Assembly: GCA_015061725.1 (NCBI GenBank)
Contig: SUVX01000016.1
Location: 1-60,528 of the forward strand
Reading direction: 5' to 3'
Source: Lentisphaerota bacterium
Lineage (GTDB): Bacteria; Verrucomicrobiota; Lentisphaeria; Victivallales; Victivallaceae
DNA length: 60,528 bases
Shown: in pieces, positions 1 to 9,313 of the stretch
How the letters are laid out: each line of letters opens with the position of its first letter
How positions within the stretch are numbered: the stretch's first letter is position 1
Notes under the pieces: model-generated
Told to the model about the DNA's origin: nothing
The model's database searches: none
The model's input: the letters and a program-made list of their open reading frames with translations, nothing else
Made by a program: the position numbers and the translations under genes

Positions 1-1
1 C

Positions 2-3000
2 CTGAACCTTACCAATACCTACTTTGAAGCCGGAAGAGACTTTACTTTCAACGGCTCAAATGGAACCATCAACGCCAGCAATTCTATTTTCAAGATCTCC
101 GGCGGCGACTTCGCAGGCGCTCTGAATATGAACAGTACCGGAAATACCGTTAATTTGAACGACGGCAGCCGTCTGATCGTCGCCAATGCGACTGTCAACG
201 CCGGTAACGCTCTCAACGTCGCTGATTCCAGAGTTGAAATCGGAACACTTACCAACGGCGGTACCGTCACTCTCAGCGATGCAGTTTTCACTGCCGATAA
301 GGTCACCAACAGCGGTACCTTCACCGTTTCCGGTGAAAGCACTATCCAGATCGGCGCACTGACCGGTACATACGTCAAGATGACCGATGCCACGCTGGTT
401 GGCGACTCCAAGATCGGCGGCAATGCCCGTACCTACGACAGCTTCGCTCTTGCCGGAACTCTCTCCGTGTCTCAGACCAACTTCTACGGCGAAACGGTCA
501 TCAAAGAGGGCGCTGTTCTGAACGGCAGCACCACTATCGTCAGCGGCGGCAGTGAATTCCTCCTTGAAAACGGCGGTACGATCAACTCCCGTTTCTTCAA
601 TGTTGTGGGCGGAACTGCCGATATTGAAGGCAAAATCGATCTGCTGCATTCTGATCCCAGACAGAAACTGCTGCAGATCCACGAAGGCGGTGTTGCCAAT
701 ATCAACGCAGGCGGTAACATTACCATCGACGGACACAATGCCTGGGTGAAGGAAGGCGGTACGCTGAACATCAATGGCGGTACTCTGAATGTTGAACGCT
801 GGGACGGCCGCGATGTGGGTGGTATTCTTTACAACGAAGGCGGTACTGTTACCATTGACTGGACCGGTCTTCTGACTGCCGCAACCATCGACAATCAGGG
901 CACCATCACCGTGGATGCCGAAGGCTTCGACGGCACCTGGGTCAAGGTCATTGATGTTGACTCCGCCATCACCGGAAACAATGTTGTCCTTGCCAACGGC
1001 AGCGGCTACTACCTCAGCACCGCTGCAGACGGCGATATCTACCTCTACAAGAGTCCCGAGACCATTTATGTCAATTGCGACTACAACAGTTCCACTGAGG
1101 GCTGGGGCTATAACAGATTCGGCTCAATCAACAGTGCTGAGAATTACGCAGTGACCTCTTCTCCCAAGGCAACCGTCATTGTCGAAAAGACCACCACTGT
1201 CAGCGGAAACAGCTTCCAGATCATTGGAAACAAGAATGAGTCCCAGAATGGTCTGAAATTCATCATCAAAGATGGTGCTCTTGCCGGAAATGCCAACAGC
1301 AAGTGGGATATGGTTGCCACCGTCACTGTTGAGGCTGGCGGTAAACTTGTGACTTCCAGACCCTTGACCGCAAGTGCCGGATATGTCCACGCCAAGGATA
1401 CTCTGACTCTTGCCGGTGACAAGGAAAATGGCAAGTATGCCATCCTTGACTTCGGAAAAGGCACTCACAACAGCATTGACTTTGCCACACTGGGCGGCGG
1501 CAAGGTCGTCGCTGATTATGCCGATGCGACCTTCGGCGACTTCTCTCTGCAGGCCGGCAGTGCTTCCTTCACCGATTCAGTGGTCACTGTTGAAGGTGCT
1601 CTCTCCACCGGTCTCGGAATAATGGGTAGGCTGACTCTGACCGGAACAACAGTCAATGTCAACGGTCACCACAGCCGCAGTGACACCTACTTCAAAGGCT
1701 TCAACCAGCTCAAGTATGTCACTATGACCGACTCTTCAATCGTTATTGATGACGGTGCTGAAGATACTGTTGCAGACAACGTGACTTTGCATACTGTCAC
1801 GATGACTGGTTCTGAGATCTCAGTTGAAGCCGGAACCGATGTGGAAGTCACCGGCAAAGTCACGATGAATGATGAGTCTCTTCTCCGTGCCGGTAAGATC
1901 ACTCTCGCCAAGGGTTCCAATATCACTATGGATATTGAATCCACCATCGAGTTCACCTCTATCGTGACCGCTCTTGAAGTTTCTGTCGAAGGTATCAAGA
2001 ACGTGGGCGGAACCATCACCGTCAGCGATGCCGCTTCTTATGTGGACAACGCTGACGTGGCAGACGGCACCTACAAACTGCTGGACTACACCGGTGATGC
2101 CGCTATGACCGCTGATGACTACAAAGTGATCCTGAACGATGTATGGCACGACAACTACCTTGTCTTCAACAACGACCTCTACCTGACCGATCAGGATACT
2201 GACATCGTCCACGTCAGTGCTGAATGGAAAGATGCAGAAAAGGGATCCATCAATGCTGACGGTTCCATCATCGGTTTCAACGCTGCCGGCAATGTAAAAG
2301 ATCTTGCCAATATGATCAACACTGACGGCCGCGATACCACCGTGAAATTCCATACCGATATGGAAGTTGTTGATACCGTCGATTTTGCCTACGGAACAGG
2401 CGATATTCTCTTTACTGCTGATCAGGCTGTTACCATTGCTCAAACTTCTGCAGGAAAAGATTTTGGATTTACTCAGGCGGAAGACATTACCGTCACCGTT
2501 GGAGAAAATGTCACTTTCCAGATTTACAACAACGCTTCCGGTTGGTATCAGTATTATGGTCCGAGCCTTGAATTGTACGGCACCATCACCGGCGGTCAGA
2601 ACTGGGGTTGTACTTATCTGTTCAATGGTGAACATACCGTTCACAGCACCGGAACTCTCAGTACCGGACGGGTCCAGTTGGGCTTTACAACGTTGAACGT
2701 TGAAGGGGATGCAGAGTCTGAACGTACTGCCGCTCATATCGACACCAATTATCTGTTGGTCGAAGGCAGTACCTTTAATGCTGAAAATGCCATTGTTGAA
2801 GCCGGTATTATCCACGATTCCAATAACGGCGGAATGCGTTACGGTGCATCTGAATTTTACTTCAACGGTTCCACGTTGACCGGAAACATGACGATTCAGT
2901 ACGCAGAAAGTATTGTTGAGTTTAACAATTCAGATGTCACACTCGGAACGTTTTCCAATGCCGGTACTGTTACTGTTGACGGCGCCAGCACCCTGAATAT

Positions 3001-6000
3001 CACCAAAGTTGAGGGTAACGCCATCAACGTCATCGGCGGAACCTTGTCCGGCTCCACCATCGGCAGCGGCTTTGTTGCCTTTACCGGCGATGCTGCCCTT
3101 GAGGGTGAAAATACCCTCGGTGGTGTCAATAAGGTTCTCAACGGTTCCACTTTGACCATTGATGAAGATGCTGATGTTACTGCTCATTACCTCATGGCCG
3201 GTGAAGACAATTACTTCGCTTTCGGCAACGGCGAAGAGAACAAGGGCGGAACCATTGATATCAATGGCAAACTGACCATTACCCAGAACCTCAATGCCAA
3301 TGCCAACGGTATTGTCAATATCAACGAAGGTGCTGAGGTCAAGGCCGCTATTGTTGCTGTTGAAAACGGAGAGATTTCCGATGCAGAAAATGCCGGAGTT
3401 CTCAATGTTGACGGCAAGCTGCAGTCCACCTTCCTCAACGTCTTCTCCGGCGGCACTGCCAATATCAACGAAGGCGGCTATGTCCAGCTGGGAGAACATG
3501 AAACCGATCAGCAGCTGCTGCAGCTGGGTGCAGACAGCACAGTCTATGTTGCCGGTGAACTTAACATTCAGGGCAGCGGTACTGTCAATGGCGCACTTAA
3601 TGTTGCCGGAGGAGAACTTACAGTCTCCAAGACTCTTGCCAACAACGGAACTGTTACCGTGACCGGAGAATCCACCGTCAATGTCGGAACACTCTCCGGC
3701 ACCTATATCCGTATTGAAAACGGTACATTGGTCGGAGAATCCAATATCGGCGGCAATATCCGCACTTACGAAGACTTTGCTCTTGCCGGAACTCTGACGG
3801 TCAAACAGACCAACATGTACGGTACTTCAGTTGTTAAAGACGGAGCTGTTTTCAACGGCAGTACCACGATCGTCAGTGCAGGCGGCGAGTTCACTCTTGA
3901 AAACGGCGGTACGATCAACTCCCGTTTCTTCAATGTGTGCGGAAATGCTGATATTCAGGGCAATATCAACCTGGAGCACTCCGATCCGCGGCAGAAACTT
4001 CTGCAGGTCATTGAGGACGGTATTGCCAATATCAATGCCGGCGGTGTTGTTACCAGTATCGGACACAATGCCATCGTCAACGAAGGCGGTACTCTGAATA
4101 TCAACGGCGGTACTTTGAATATTACTTGCAAAGATGCCTACATCAATGATCCTGAAAGAGGCGGTATCCTTTATAACAACGGCATTGTTACCCTGACCAG
4201 CGGCGGTGAGCTCAATGCTGTCAAGAACATCGCCAACGAAGGAAGCATTTCTGTCAGCGGCGGTACTCTGAATGCCGCAGCGATCCTCAATAACGGCACT
4301 GTCACTGTCACCGGAGACAGCACGCTGAATATCGGCGGCGCAATCTCCAATGCCGGTACCATCACTGTTGATGCCGGAAGTAAAATTTTTGCTGACACCA
4401 TCGAAAACAAGGGTACCATCACCATCGATGCCGCCAACTTTGAAGGCGGTATTGTGAAACTCATTGATGTGAATAGCGCTTTTGACGGCGAAATCAATCT
4501 CATCAACAGTGCTGAAAATGTTTCTATCTTCAGAGGAAGCGATGGCGACGTCCTCATTACCGATGCCACCAGTGATGCTCTGTTTGTCAATGCAGCCTGG
4601 GCTGGCAGCGAAATCGGCGCCCCCGTGGATGGATACGTTTTCGGTTTCAACGCCTTTGCTGATGTTGCCAGCGCTTTGCAGTCCGCAACAGCTTCTACCG
4701 AAAGCATCAAGGTTGTTGAAGGCACCAGCGCTGAATTCTATACCTTCGCCTACAATAAGATCGAATCTTTCAATGAAAACGGTCTGCTCATTGATATGGG
4801 ACAGAACGGTGTCAGCTTTGACAAGAGCGGTGCGACCACCGTCAACGGTCAGATCGCCGCAGATGATGATACAACTCCCTCCTCAGCCATTCTGGGCGGT
4901 GTGACCATCGGTGAGAAAGTAAAAGTCATTGCCGATCAGCTGGCTGTTGATCCTTTCAAAGTTGCCCGCGTTGAGGGTGAACTTGACATCAACGGCGCAT
5001 ATCTTTTCGGCGGACAAGTTGAAGTGGCTGGTTCTGTGAACGTCAATGACAACTTCATCATGCAGGGTGGTTACGGCAGCACGACCAAGTTGACCGTTGA
5101 AGCCGGAGCCGAATTTAACGCCGTTAATATCTACGGTCTCGGACCTGCTACTGAGGCCGTAATCAACGGTACTGCTTCTGTCAAAGTCATTGAAACAGCA
5201 GGCAGTGTTTCCATCGGAGAAACCGGTGTCCTCAATCTGGCTGAAGGCAAGTCTGATATTGCTGCTCTTACCAACAGCGGCGAAATGAATATTTCTTCCG
5301 GTGCCGAGGTTGTTGCCGGAGATGTGTTTGTTGACAAGGGCGGTGTCATTGAACTTGACAACGCTGCTCTTGATGTCACGACGGTAACGGCTCTCAGTGA
5401 TATCAATGTCACTGATTCCACATTCACCGCTGAGCAACTGGTTTTGAACGGCTGCTACATTATCTCCGGATTCCAGATCCAGGATTCTGACCGCGAAGTC
5501 ACTCTGGTGTTCTTTAAGAAGGGAACCATTGTAGGTGGCCGTGCTTTCCCAGCAACTGTCAAAGCCGGAGAAAGCTTTGCCCGGTTTATCAATGATACGA
5601 TCCGTGACGGAGAGTATGACGTTACCGCTGTTGACGGCAATAACTCCATCATGGTAAATTTCAACGCCGACGACGGTGATTTCAATGTCTATGGCAACAG
5701 TTCCGTCAGCGTTAAAGAACTTACCGGAAAAATCATCATCAATGAAAATGCCAAACTCAGCGCCTCCAAAGTCGAGAGTGGAACGGTTGCAGTTATCGGT
5801 AACGCCGAAATGGCAGGAACCAACACCCTGCCGAACATGTATATTGCCGGAACCAATGCCGACGGTTCTGCCGCAACGGTCGTTGTTGACGAAAACAGTA
5901 CGTTGAACGCCACGATTGTCAGCGTCGGCGGAACCCAAGGCGATTCCGATTTTGACAGGGGGGGATACTTCGGCGGATATTACAACAACGTTGCCGGTGC

Positions 6001-9000
6001 CATGGATATTGCCGGTACATTCAACACAGAAGCTCTTGCCCTCTATAAAGACGGAAAGATGACCGTTTCCGGAACCGTCAAGGCTCCTAAGTTCTATCTC
6101 CGCGATGCAAGTGCTGTTGCTGAAGTCGAAGCCGGCGGTACGGTAACTTCTGTTTACACTGATGTTGCCGGAACAATGAACCTTGCCGGAACCTTGAATG
6201 TCAAGGGCGCCCATGGCGAACATTTTCAGGATAACGTTCTGGGTATCGGCGGAAAACTTTCCGTCAACGGCGGAACCATCAATTCCAACCGCGGCGTGAC
6301 TGTTTATGAAGGCGGCGAACTTGATATTGCCAACGGCAGTTTGATCTTCTCCGACCTGAACGGAAATGACAGCAAGTACAACGGCAAACTGACTGCCAAC
6401 GGTTCTGTCAATGTCACCGGAGAAAGCGTTGTCAAGGTTGACACCCTTGCCGGAACGATCAATGTCGATGATGCTGATCTTACCGGATATGTTTCCGGCG
6501 GTACTCTGAATGTCACCGGAGAATCCACCATCGGAGCCGGTTTCATGGCAAATAATTTTGCATTCGGTACTCTTACTGAAACCGTTGATGCAAATATCGA
6601 TCTCACCGGTCTTGCCACAGCTGCCTTTGCCGTCCAGAACGGTACCGTTGATATCACTGGAAAAATGGATGCTTCCGGATTCGGACTTGCTCAGTTCCGT
6701 GTCAGCGGAAATTACAATACTGCAAATGGATTGATCCAGGAGGGTGATCTTAATGCAGGAAGCTCCATCGTCAATGTCGGTTCTGCAACTGATACCGATG
6801 TTTACGTCAAAGCTCACCAGGTTTACATCTCCGAAACAGGAGCTGTGAACAAGCATACGCTTAACGTCTACGGAGAACTTGAAGCAACCAATTCCATCTT
6901 CAATAAATACAATGGTGAACTCAATGTTTACGGAAAAGCTGCTGCCAACTATCTGCAGGTTGCCGGAAATGTGACCGTGACCGGAGAAGGCGCTCAGCTG
7001 AATCTTGCCGGAGTCGGCAGCAACGGCGCTGCCAAAGTCGGTTTGGATGACGGCAGCTCCAAGTTCACCATCAGCAACGGTGCAACACTTGATGCCGATG
7101 GAGTTGTTTTGGTCGGTTACAACAGCGACCGTAACGGAGAAATGATCGTTGATAACGCAACTGTTGATGCCTCTGCAGGAATTACTGTTGCAGCTGATTC
7201 AACCTTCACCATCAAAGGAGAAAGCACTGTCAAGGCGGCTGTTACCGGAAACATTTCTCTTGCCGGAAATGTCACCCTCACTGATGAGACAGCAATCAGT
7301 ATCGCCGGAGACGTCACGGCAGACGGCGATGTTGAAATGAAGCACAACGCCATTACCGGCGCAACCAACTTCACTGTTAAAGGTACTTTGAGTCTCAGCG
7401 ATGTCGTTCTGCCCGCTGCCAATGGAAGTATCACTCTGGTTGAGGGCAAAGGTTCCTTCGGCGGTCTTTCAATCAACGGAGATACGGTCGTTGACAACGC
7501 TCTCTTCTTCGTCAACGGAAATGACGTTGAATTTTACAACGTTACTTACGGTGCCGATAAAGTCACGCTGGATTCTGTGGTCTATGCCGGAATGAGCGGT
7601 GCGATTACGGGCGTTTCTCAGCAGGAAGGCACTTACAGCTTCACCGTCACTCCTGAAATTGCCGGAAGTATCGGTAACTGCACTTATTCAACAAGTGTTT
7701 ATGACGCCAACGACAAAGAAATTGCCACGGCTGCCGGTTTGACCGTTACCATTACTGACGAAAAACTGTTGAACACCAAGCTCAACTTCAAGGTCACCGT
7801 GACCGACGAACTCGGCAGTGACTTCGCCATCACGACCGATGCCTTTACTGCGGATGTCAAGGATTACACCGGTCCGTTGTTTACCGCTGCTCCTGCTGCC
7901 GTGGTTGAAAACGGCAAGCTGCAGCTTTCCTGGGAGGCATTTGATGCGTTCGGACTTGACAAGTACATCATCACCATCAATGGCAAAAAGACAACCATTG
8001 ATGCCTATGAGAAGATGACTTTCGGTCAGAATGCCATCGCCGGTACGAATACCTACTCCATTGTCGCTGTTGACAAAAATGGTAATACCAGTACCGTTGA
8101 AGGCAGCCGTTATGTGCTGAGTCCCGCCGGAAACATCAGCGGCAATGCTGTTACCCAGATCGTCGGCTATGATGCCGCCCGCGGTGCTGTCGGTTACATT
8201 GCCAACGAAGGTGTCGCAGCTCCCATTTGGAAAGGTATCTGGGAGTGGGGTGCCGATTCTCCGATGGAAGCTGTTGCAATCGGCAGCTTTGAAGGAACCG
8301 ATGCGGAACATGCCGGACTGCTGTTCTACAATGAGGATACTTTCTCTTTCGGCGCCTGGACCGATATCACCGATCCCAATTACGGATATGTTGAGCTGGG
8401 CAATGCCGGAAGTGCTGTCGAAGTCGAAGCTATCGGAAACTTTGACGGCAATGAGTATGATGATATTCTCGTTGAGAAAGAAGACGGCAGCATCGGTATC
8501 ATGACCGATGTCAAGAAGTACACCGCCATTACTTCCGGAAACGCTGTTGAACTGGCAGGAGCCGGTTCTTTCGGCGCGGCAAACGGACTTGATTCCATCG
8601 TCGTTGAGAAAAACGGTGAGTTCCAGCTCTGGAATACTGATGATGTTGCCTCCGGCAAGTGGAATGCGACCAAGATCATGAACGCCGACAATCAGCAGTT
8701 GCTGGATATCACCGGCAACTGGGAAGTTTCCGCAATCGGCGACTTCAAGGGTGACGGCATTGATGATATCATCATGACCGCTGAGAACGGCTACTCCTTC
8801 CTGCTCAATGACGGTAAGACTGATTCCGTTGAATGGTCCGGAGCGATTTCTCCTGACTTTGAAGTTGCCGGTGTCGGCGACTACAACGGCGATGGCACCG
8901 AAGACCTGCTGCTGCGTGAAATGACCAGCGGCTGGGGCGGTCTGGGTTACTGGAACGGCGGCAACGCCGGAGCCTGGGTCGATCTCAATGCCCGCATTGA

Positions 9001-9058
9001 AACCAGCGATGAAGAGGGTCACAGCGGCAAGTTCTCTGTCATTACTGTTGTGAAGTAA
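2..9058 (+). CDS. Giant repetitive beta-helix surface protein, 5' end outside window
   Basis: The frame is open back to base 2, so the first ATG at 128 is internal and the N-terminus lies outside the window; 3018 codons are visible. Most of it is Gly/Thr/Asn/Val-rich repeats of the AIDA/pectate-lyase-like beta-helix type (units like GTVTVTGES, NINGGTLN). Around 7860-8110 there is a fibronectin/Ig-like stretch (LSWEAFD). From 8156 to the stop there is a beta-propeller-like region with Ca-binding FG-GAP/VCBS-type loops (GDYNGDGTEDLL, GDFKGDGIDDII). No C-terminal autotransporter barrel, LPXTG or PEP-CTERM tail is visible. Probable role: a very large exported or surface adhesin/matrix protein. 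The whole C-terminal module is shared with the next gene. A long internal duplication (308-850 and 3641-4189) and three copies of a WAG/GFNAF module are present. The exact function and export route are unknown. Confidence 0.85.
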   Translation: MNLTNTYFEAGRDFTFNGSNGTINASNSIFKISGGDFAGALNMNSTGNTVNLNDGSRLIVANATVNAGNALNVADSRVEIGTLTNGGTVTLSDAVFTADKVTNSGTFTVSGESTIQIGALTGTYVKMTDATLVGDSKIGGNARTYDSFALAGTLSVSQTNFYGETVIKEGAVLNGSTTIVSGGSEFLLENGGTINSRFFNVVGGTADIEGKIDLLHSDPRQKLLQIHEGGVANINAGGNITIDGHNAWVKEGGTLNINGGTLNVERWDGRDVGGILYNEGGTVTIDWTGLLTAATIDNQGTITVDAEGFDGTWVKVIDVDSAITGNNVVLANGSGYYLSTAADGDIYLYKSPETIYVNCDYNSSTEGWGYNRFGSINSAENYAVTSSPKATVIVEKTTTVSGNSFQIIGNKNESQNGLKFIIKDGALAGNANSKWDMVATVTVEAGGKLVTSRPLTASAGYVHAKDTLTLAGDKENGKYAILDFGKGTHNSIDFATLGGGKVVADYADATFGDFSLQAGSASFTDSVVTVEGALSTGLGIMGRLTLTGTTVNVNGHHSRSDTYFKGFNQLKYVTMTDSSIVIDDGAEDTVADNVTLHTVTMTGSEISVEAGTDVEVTGKVTMNDESLLRAGKITLAKGSNITMDIESTIEFTSIVTALEVSVEGIKNVGGTITVSDAASYVDNADVADGTYKLLDYTGDAAMTADDYKVILNDVWHDNYLVFNNDLYLTDQDTDIVHVSAEWKDAEKGSINADGSIIGFNAAGNVKDLANMINTDGRDTTVKFHTDMEVVDTVDFAYGTGDILFTADQAVTIAQTSAGKDFGFTQAEDITVTVGENVTFQIYNNASGWYQYYGPSLELYGTITGGQNWGCTYLFNGEHTVHSTGTLSTGRVQLGFTTLNVEGDAESERTAAHIDTNYLLVEGSTFNAENAIVEAGIIHDSNNGGMRYGASEFYFNGSTLTGNMTIQYAESIVEFNNSDVTLGTFSNAGTVTVDGASTLNITKVEGNAINVIGGTLSGSTIGSGFVAFTGDAALEGENTLGGVNKVLNGSTLTIDEDADVTAHYLMAGEDNYFAFGNGEENKGGTIDINGKLTITQNLNANANGIVNINEGAEVKAAIVAVENGEISDAENAGVLNVDGKLQSTFLNVFSGGTANINEGGYVQLGEHETDQQLLQLGADSTVYVAGELNIQGSGTVNGALNVAGGELTVSKTLANNGTVTVTGESTVNVGTLSGTYIRIENGTLVGESNIGGNIRTYEDFALAGTLTVKQTNMYGTSVVKDGAVFNGSTTIVSAGGEFTLENGGTINSRFFNVCGNADIQGNINLEHSDPRQKLLQVIEDGIANINAGGVVTSIGHNAIVNEGGTLNINGGTLNITCKDAYINDPERGGILYNNGIVTLTSGGELNAVKNIANEGSISVSGGTLNAAAILNNGTVTVTGDSTLNIGGAISNAGTITVDAGSKIFADTIENKGTITIDAANFEGGIVKLIDVNSAFDGEINLINSAENVSIFRGSDGDVLITDATSDALFVNAAWAGSEIGAPVDGYVFGFNAFADVASALQSATASTESIKVVEGTSAEFYTFAYNKIESFNENGLLIDMGQNGVSFDKSGATTVNGQIAADDDTTPSSAILGGVTIGEKVKVIADQLAVDPFKVARVEGELDINGAYLFGGQVEVAGSVNVNDNFIMQGGYGSTTKLTVEAGAEFNAVNIYGLGPATEAVINGTASVKVIETAGSVSIGETGVLNLAEGKSDIAALTNSGEMNISSGAEVVAGDVFVDKGGVIELDNAALDVTTVTALSDINVTDSTFTAEQLVLNGCYIISGFQIQDSDREVTLVFFKKGTIVGGRAFPATVKAGESFARFINDTIRDGEYDVTAVDGNNSIMVNFNADDGDFNVYGNSSVSVKELTGKIIINENAKLSASKVESGTVAVIGNAEMAGTNTLPNMYIAGTNADGSAATVVVDENSTLNATIVSVGGTQGDSDFDRGGYFGGYYNNVAGAMDIAGTFNTEALALYKDGKMTVSGTVKAPKFYLRDASAVAEVEAGGTVTSVYTDVAGTMNLAGTLNVKGAHGEHFQDNVLGIGGKLSVNGGTINSNRGVTVYEGGELDIANGSLIFSDLNGNDSKYNGKLTANGSVNVTGESVVKVDTLAGTINVDDADLTGYVSGGTLNVTGESTIGAGFMANNFAFGTLTETVDANIDLTGLATAAFAVQNGTVDITGKMDASGFGLAQFRVSGNYNTANGLIQEGDLNAGSSIVNVGSATDTDVYVKAHQVYISETGAVNKHTLNVYGELEATNSIFNKYNGELNVYGKAAANYLQVAGNVTVTGEGAQLNLAGVGSNGAAKVGLDDGSSKFTISNGATLDADGVVLVGYNSDRNGEMIVDNATVDASAGITVAADSTFTIKGESTVKAAVTGNISLAGNVTLTDETAISIAGDVTADGDVEMKHNAITGATNFTVKGTLSLSDVVLPAANGSITLVEGKGSFGGLSINGDTVVDNALFFVNGNDVEFYNVTYGADKVTLDSVVYAGMSGAITGVSQQEGTYSFTVTPEIAGSIGNCTYSTSVYDANDKEIATAAGLTVTITDEKLLNTKLNFKVTVTDELGSDFAITTDAFTADVKDYTGPLFTAAPAAVVENGKLQLSWEAFDAFGLDKYIITINGKKTTIDAYEKMTFGQNAIAGTNTYSIVAVDKNGNTSTVEGSRYVLSPAGNISGNAVTQIVGYDAARGAVGYIANEGVAAPIWKGIWEWGADSPMEAVAIGSFEGTDAEHAGLLFYNEDTFSFGAWTDITDPNYGYVELGNAGSAVEVEAIGNFDGNEYDDILVEKEDGSIGIMTDVKKYTAITSGNAVELAGAGSFGAANGLDSIVVEKNGEFQLWNTDDVASGKWNATKIMNADNQQLLDITGNWEVSAIGDFKGDGIDDIIMTAENGYSFLLNDGKTDSVEWSGAISPDFEVAGVGDYNGDGTEDLLLREMTSGWGGLGYWNGGNAGAWVDLNARIETSDEEGHSGKFSVITVVK
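308..850 (+). repeat. Long internal duplication, copy A
   Basis: This segment encodes about 180 residues matching the segment at 3641-4189 in the same gene. Shared landmarks in the same order are TLVG(D/E)S, FALAGTL, GSTTIVS, ENGGTINSRFFNV, HSDPRQKLLQ, GGTLNINGGTLN and GGILYN. The match is much longer than the generic 20-25-residue beta-helix repeat, so it is a segmental duplication. Confidence 0.8.
1061..1141 (+). repeat. WAG/GFNAF module, divergent copy 1
   Basis: This is the most divergent copy (TIYVNCDYN...RFGSIN) of a module that recurs six times across the two giant proteins. It follows a GDIYL stretch, as the other copies follow GDV-LTD stretches. Confidence 0.5.
2201..2290 (+). repeat. 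WAG/GFNAF module, copy 2
   Basis: Encodes IVHVSAEWKDAEKG followed by IIGFNAAG. It aligns with the consensus (L/V)YVNAxWAGxxxG...GFNAF and is preceded by LYLTDQDTD. Confidence 0.65.
3641..4189 (+). repeat. Long internal duplication, copy B
   Basis: Second copy of the segment at 308-850, with the same order of landmarks (TLVGES, FALAGTL, GSTTIVS, ENGGTINSRFFNV, HSDPRQKLLQ, GGTLNINGGTLN, GGILYN). Scattered substitutions show that it is not a very recent event. Confidence 0.8.
4577..4666 (+). repeat. WAG/GFNAF module, copy 3
   Basis: Encodes ALFVNAAWAGSEIG followed by VFGFNAFADV, close to the consensus. It is preceded by GDVLITDATSD. Confidence 0.75.
8156..9058 (+). repeat. Shared C-terminal propeller module, copy in gene 1
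   Basis: These 903 nt from a Gln codon to the stop match 18458-19360 without length difference and with near-identical DNA over long runs. They encode about 300 residues with repeated FG-GAP-like loops (AIGDFKGDGIDD, VGDYNGDGTEDL) ending in FSVITVVK. Upstream of this point the two proteins are clearly diverged, so recent gene conversion or strong selection on this module is likely. Confidence 0.85.
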
Positions 9059-9068
9059 TAACATCCCC

Positions 9069-9111
9069 CGTTCTGCCGGAAAATTCCGGCAGAACGTGAA
9101 ATCACGTTTTT
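9069..9111 (+). terminator. Tandem hairpin terminator after giant gene 1
   Basis: A perfect 13-bp stem (9069-9081 with 9084-9096, CGTTCTGCCGGAA and its complement) is followed by a second 6-bp stem (9094-9107) that runs into five Ts. Confidence 0.8.
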
Positions 9112-9160
9112 GGCAGTATTCCCTCAAAAAAAGAGGGATGCTGCCGGAAGCGGTTTTTTT
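9112..9160 (+). terminator. Second terminator hairpin
   Basis: GGCAG...CCCTC (9112-9125) pairs with GAGGG...CTGCC (9133-9145) with one bulge. Seven Ts (9154-9160) follow. Together with the preceding hairpins it insulates the second giant gene. Confidence 0.65.
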
Positions 9161-9172
9161 AAGTTTTTACAG

Positions 9173-9201
9173 TTGAAGATAAAATTGACAGCAAATATTA
9201 T
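9173..9201 (+). promoter_or_regulatory. Candidate sigma70 promoter for giant gene 2
   Basis: TTGAAG (9173-9178), 17-nt spacer, TATTAT (9196-9201). It lies after the terminators and about 110 nt before the start codon, so the second giant gene is probably transcribed on its own with a long leader. Confidence 0.4.
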
Positions 9202-9313
9202 GTATAAAGAAACAACACAAGTTTTTCCGCCGTTTTCCGCAGCGGGAGAGTTTCTGTTGTTTTTTTACACAAAATAATAAAAATTCCAATAGAGATACGA
9301 AAAGAGGTATTTT

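Noticed and set aside
4883..6856. Long minus-strand open frames opposite the giant proteins (for example 657 codons)
   Set aside because: They arise from the repetitive Gly/Thr/Asn codon pattern of the sense strand, have no ribosome site and encode low-complexity sequence without domains.
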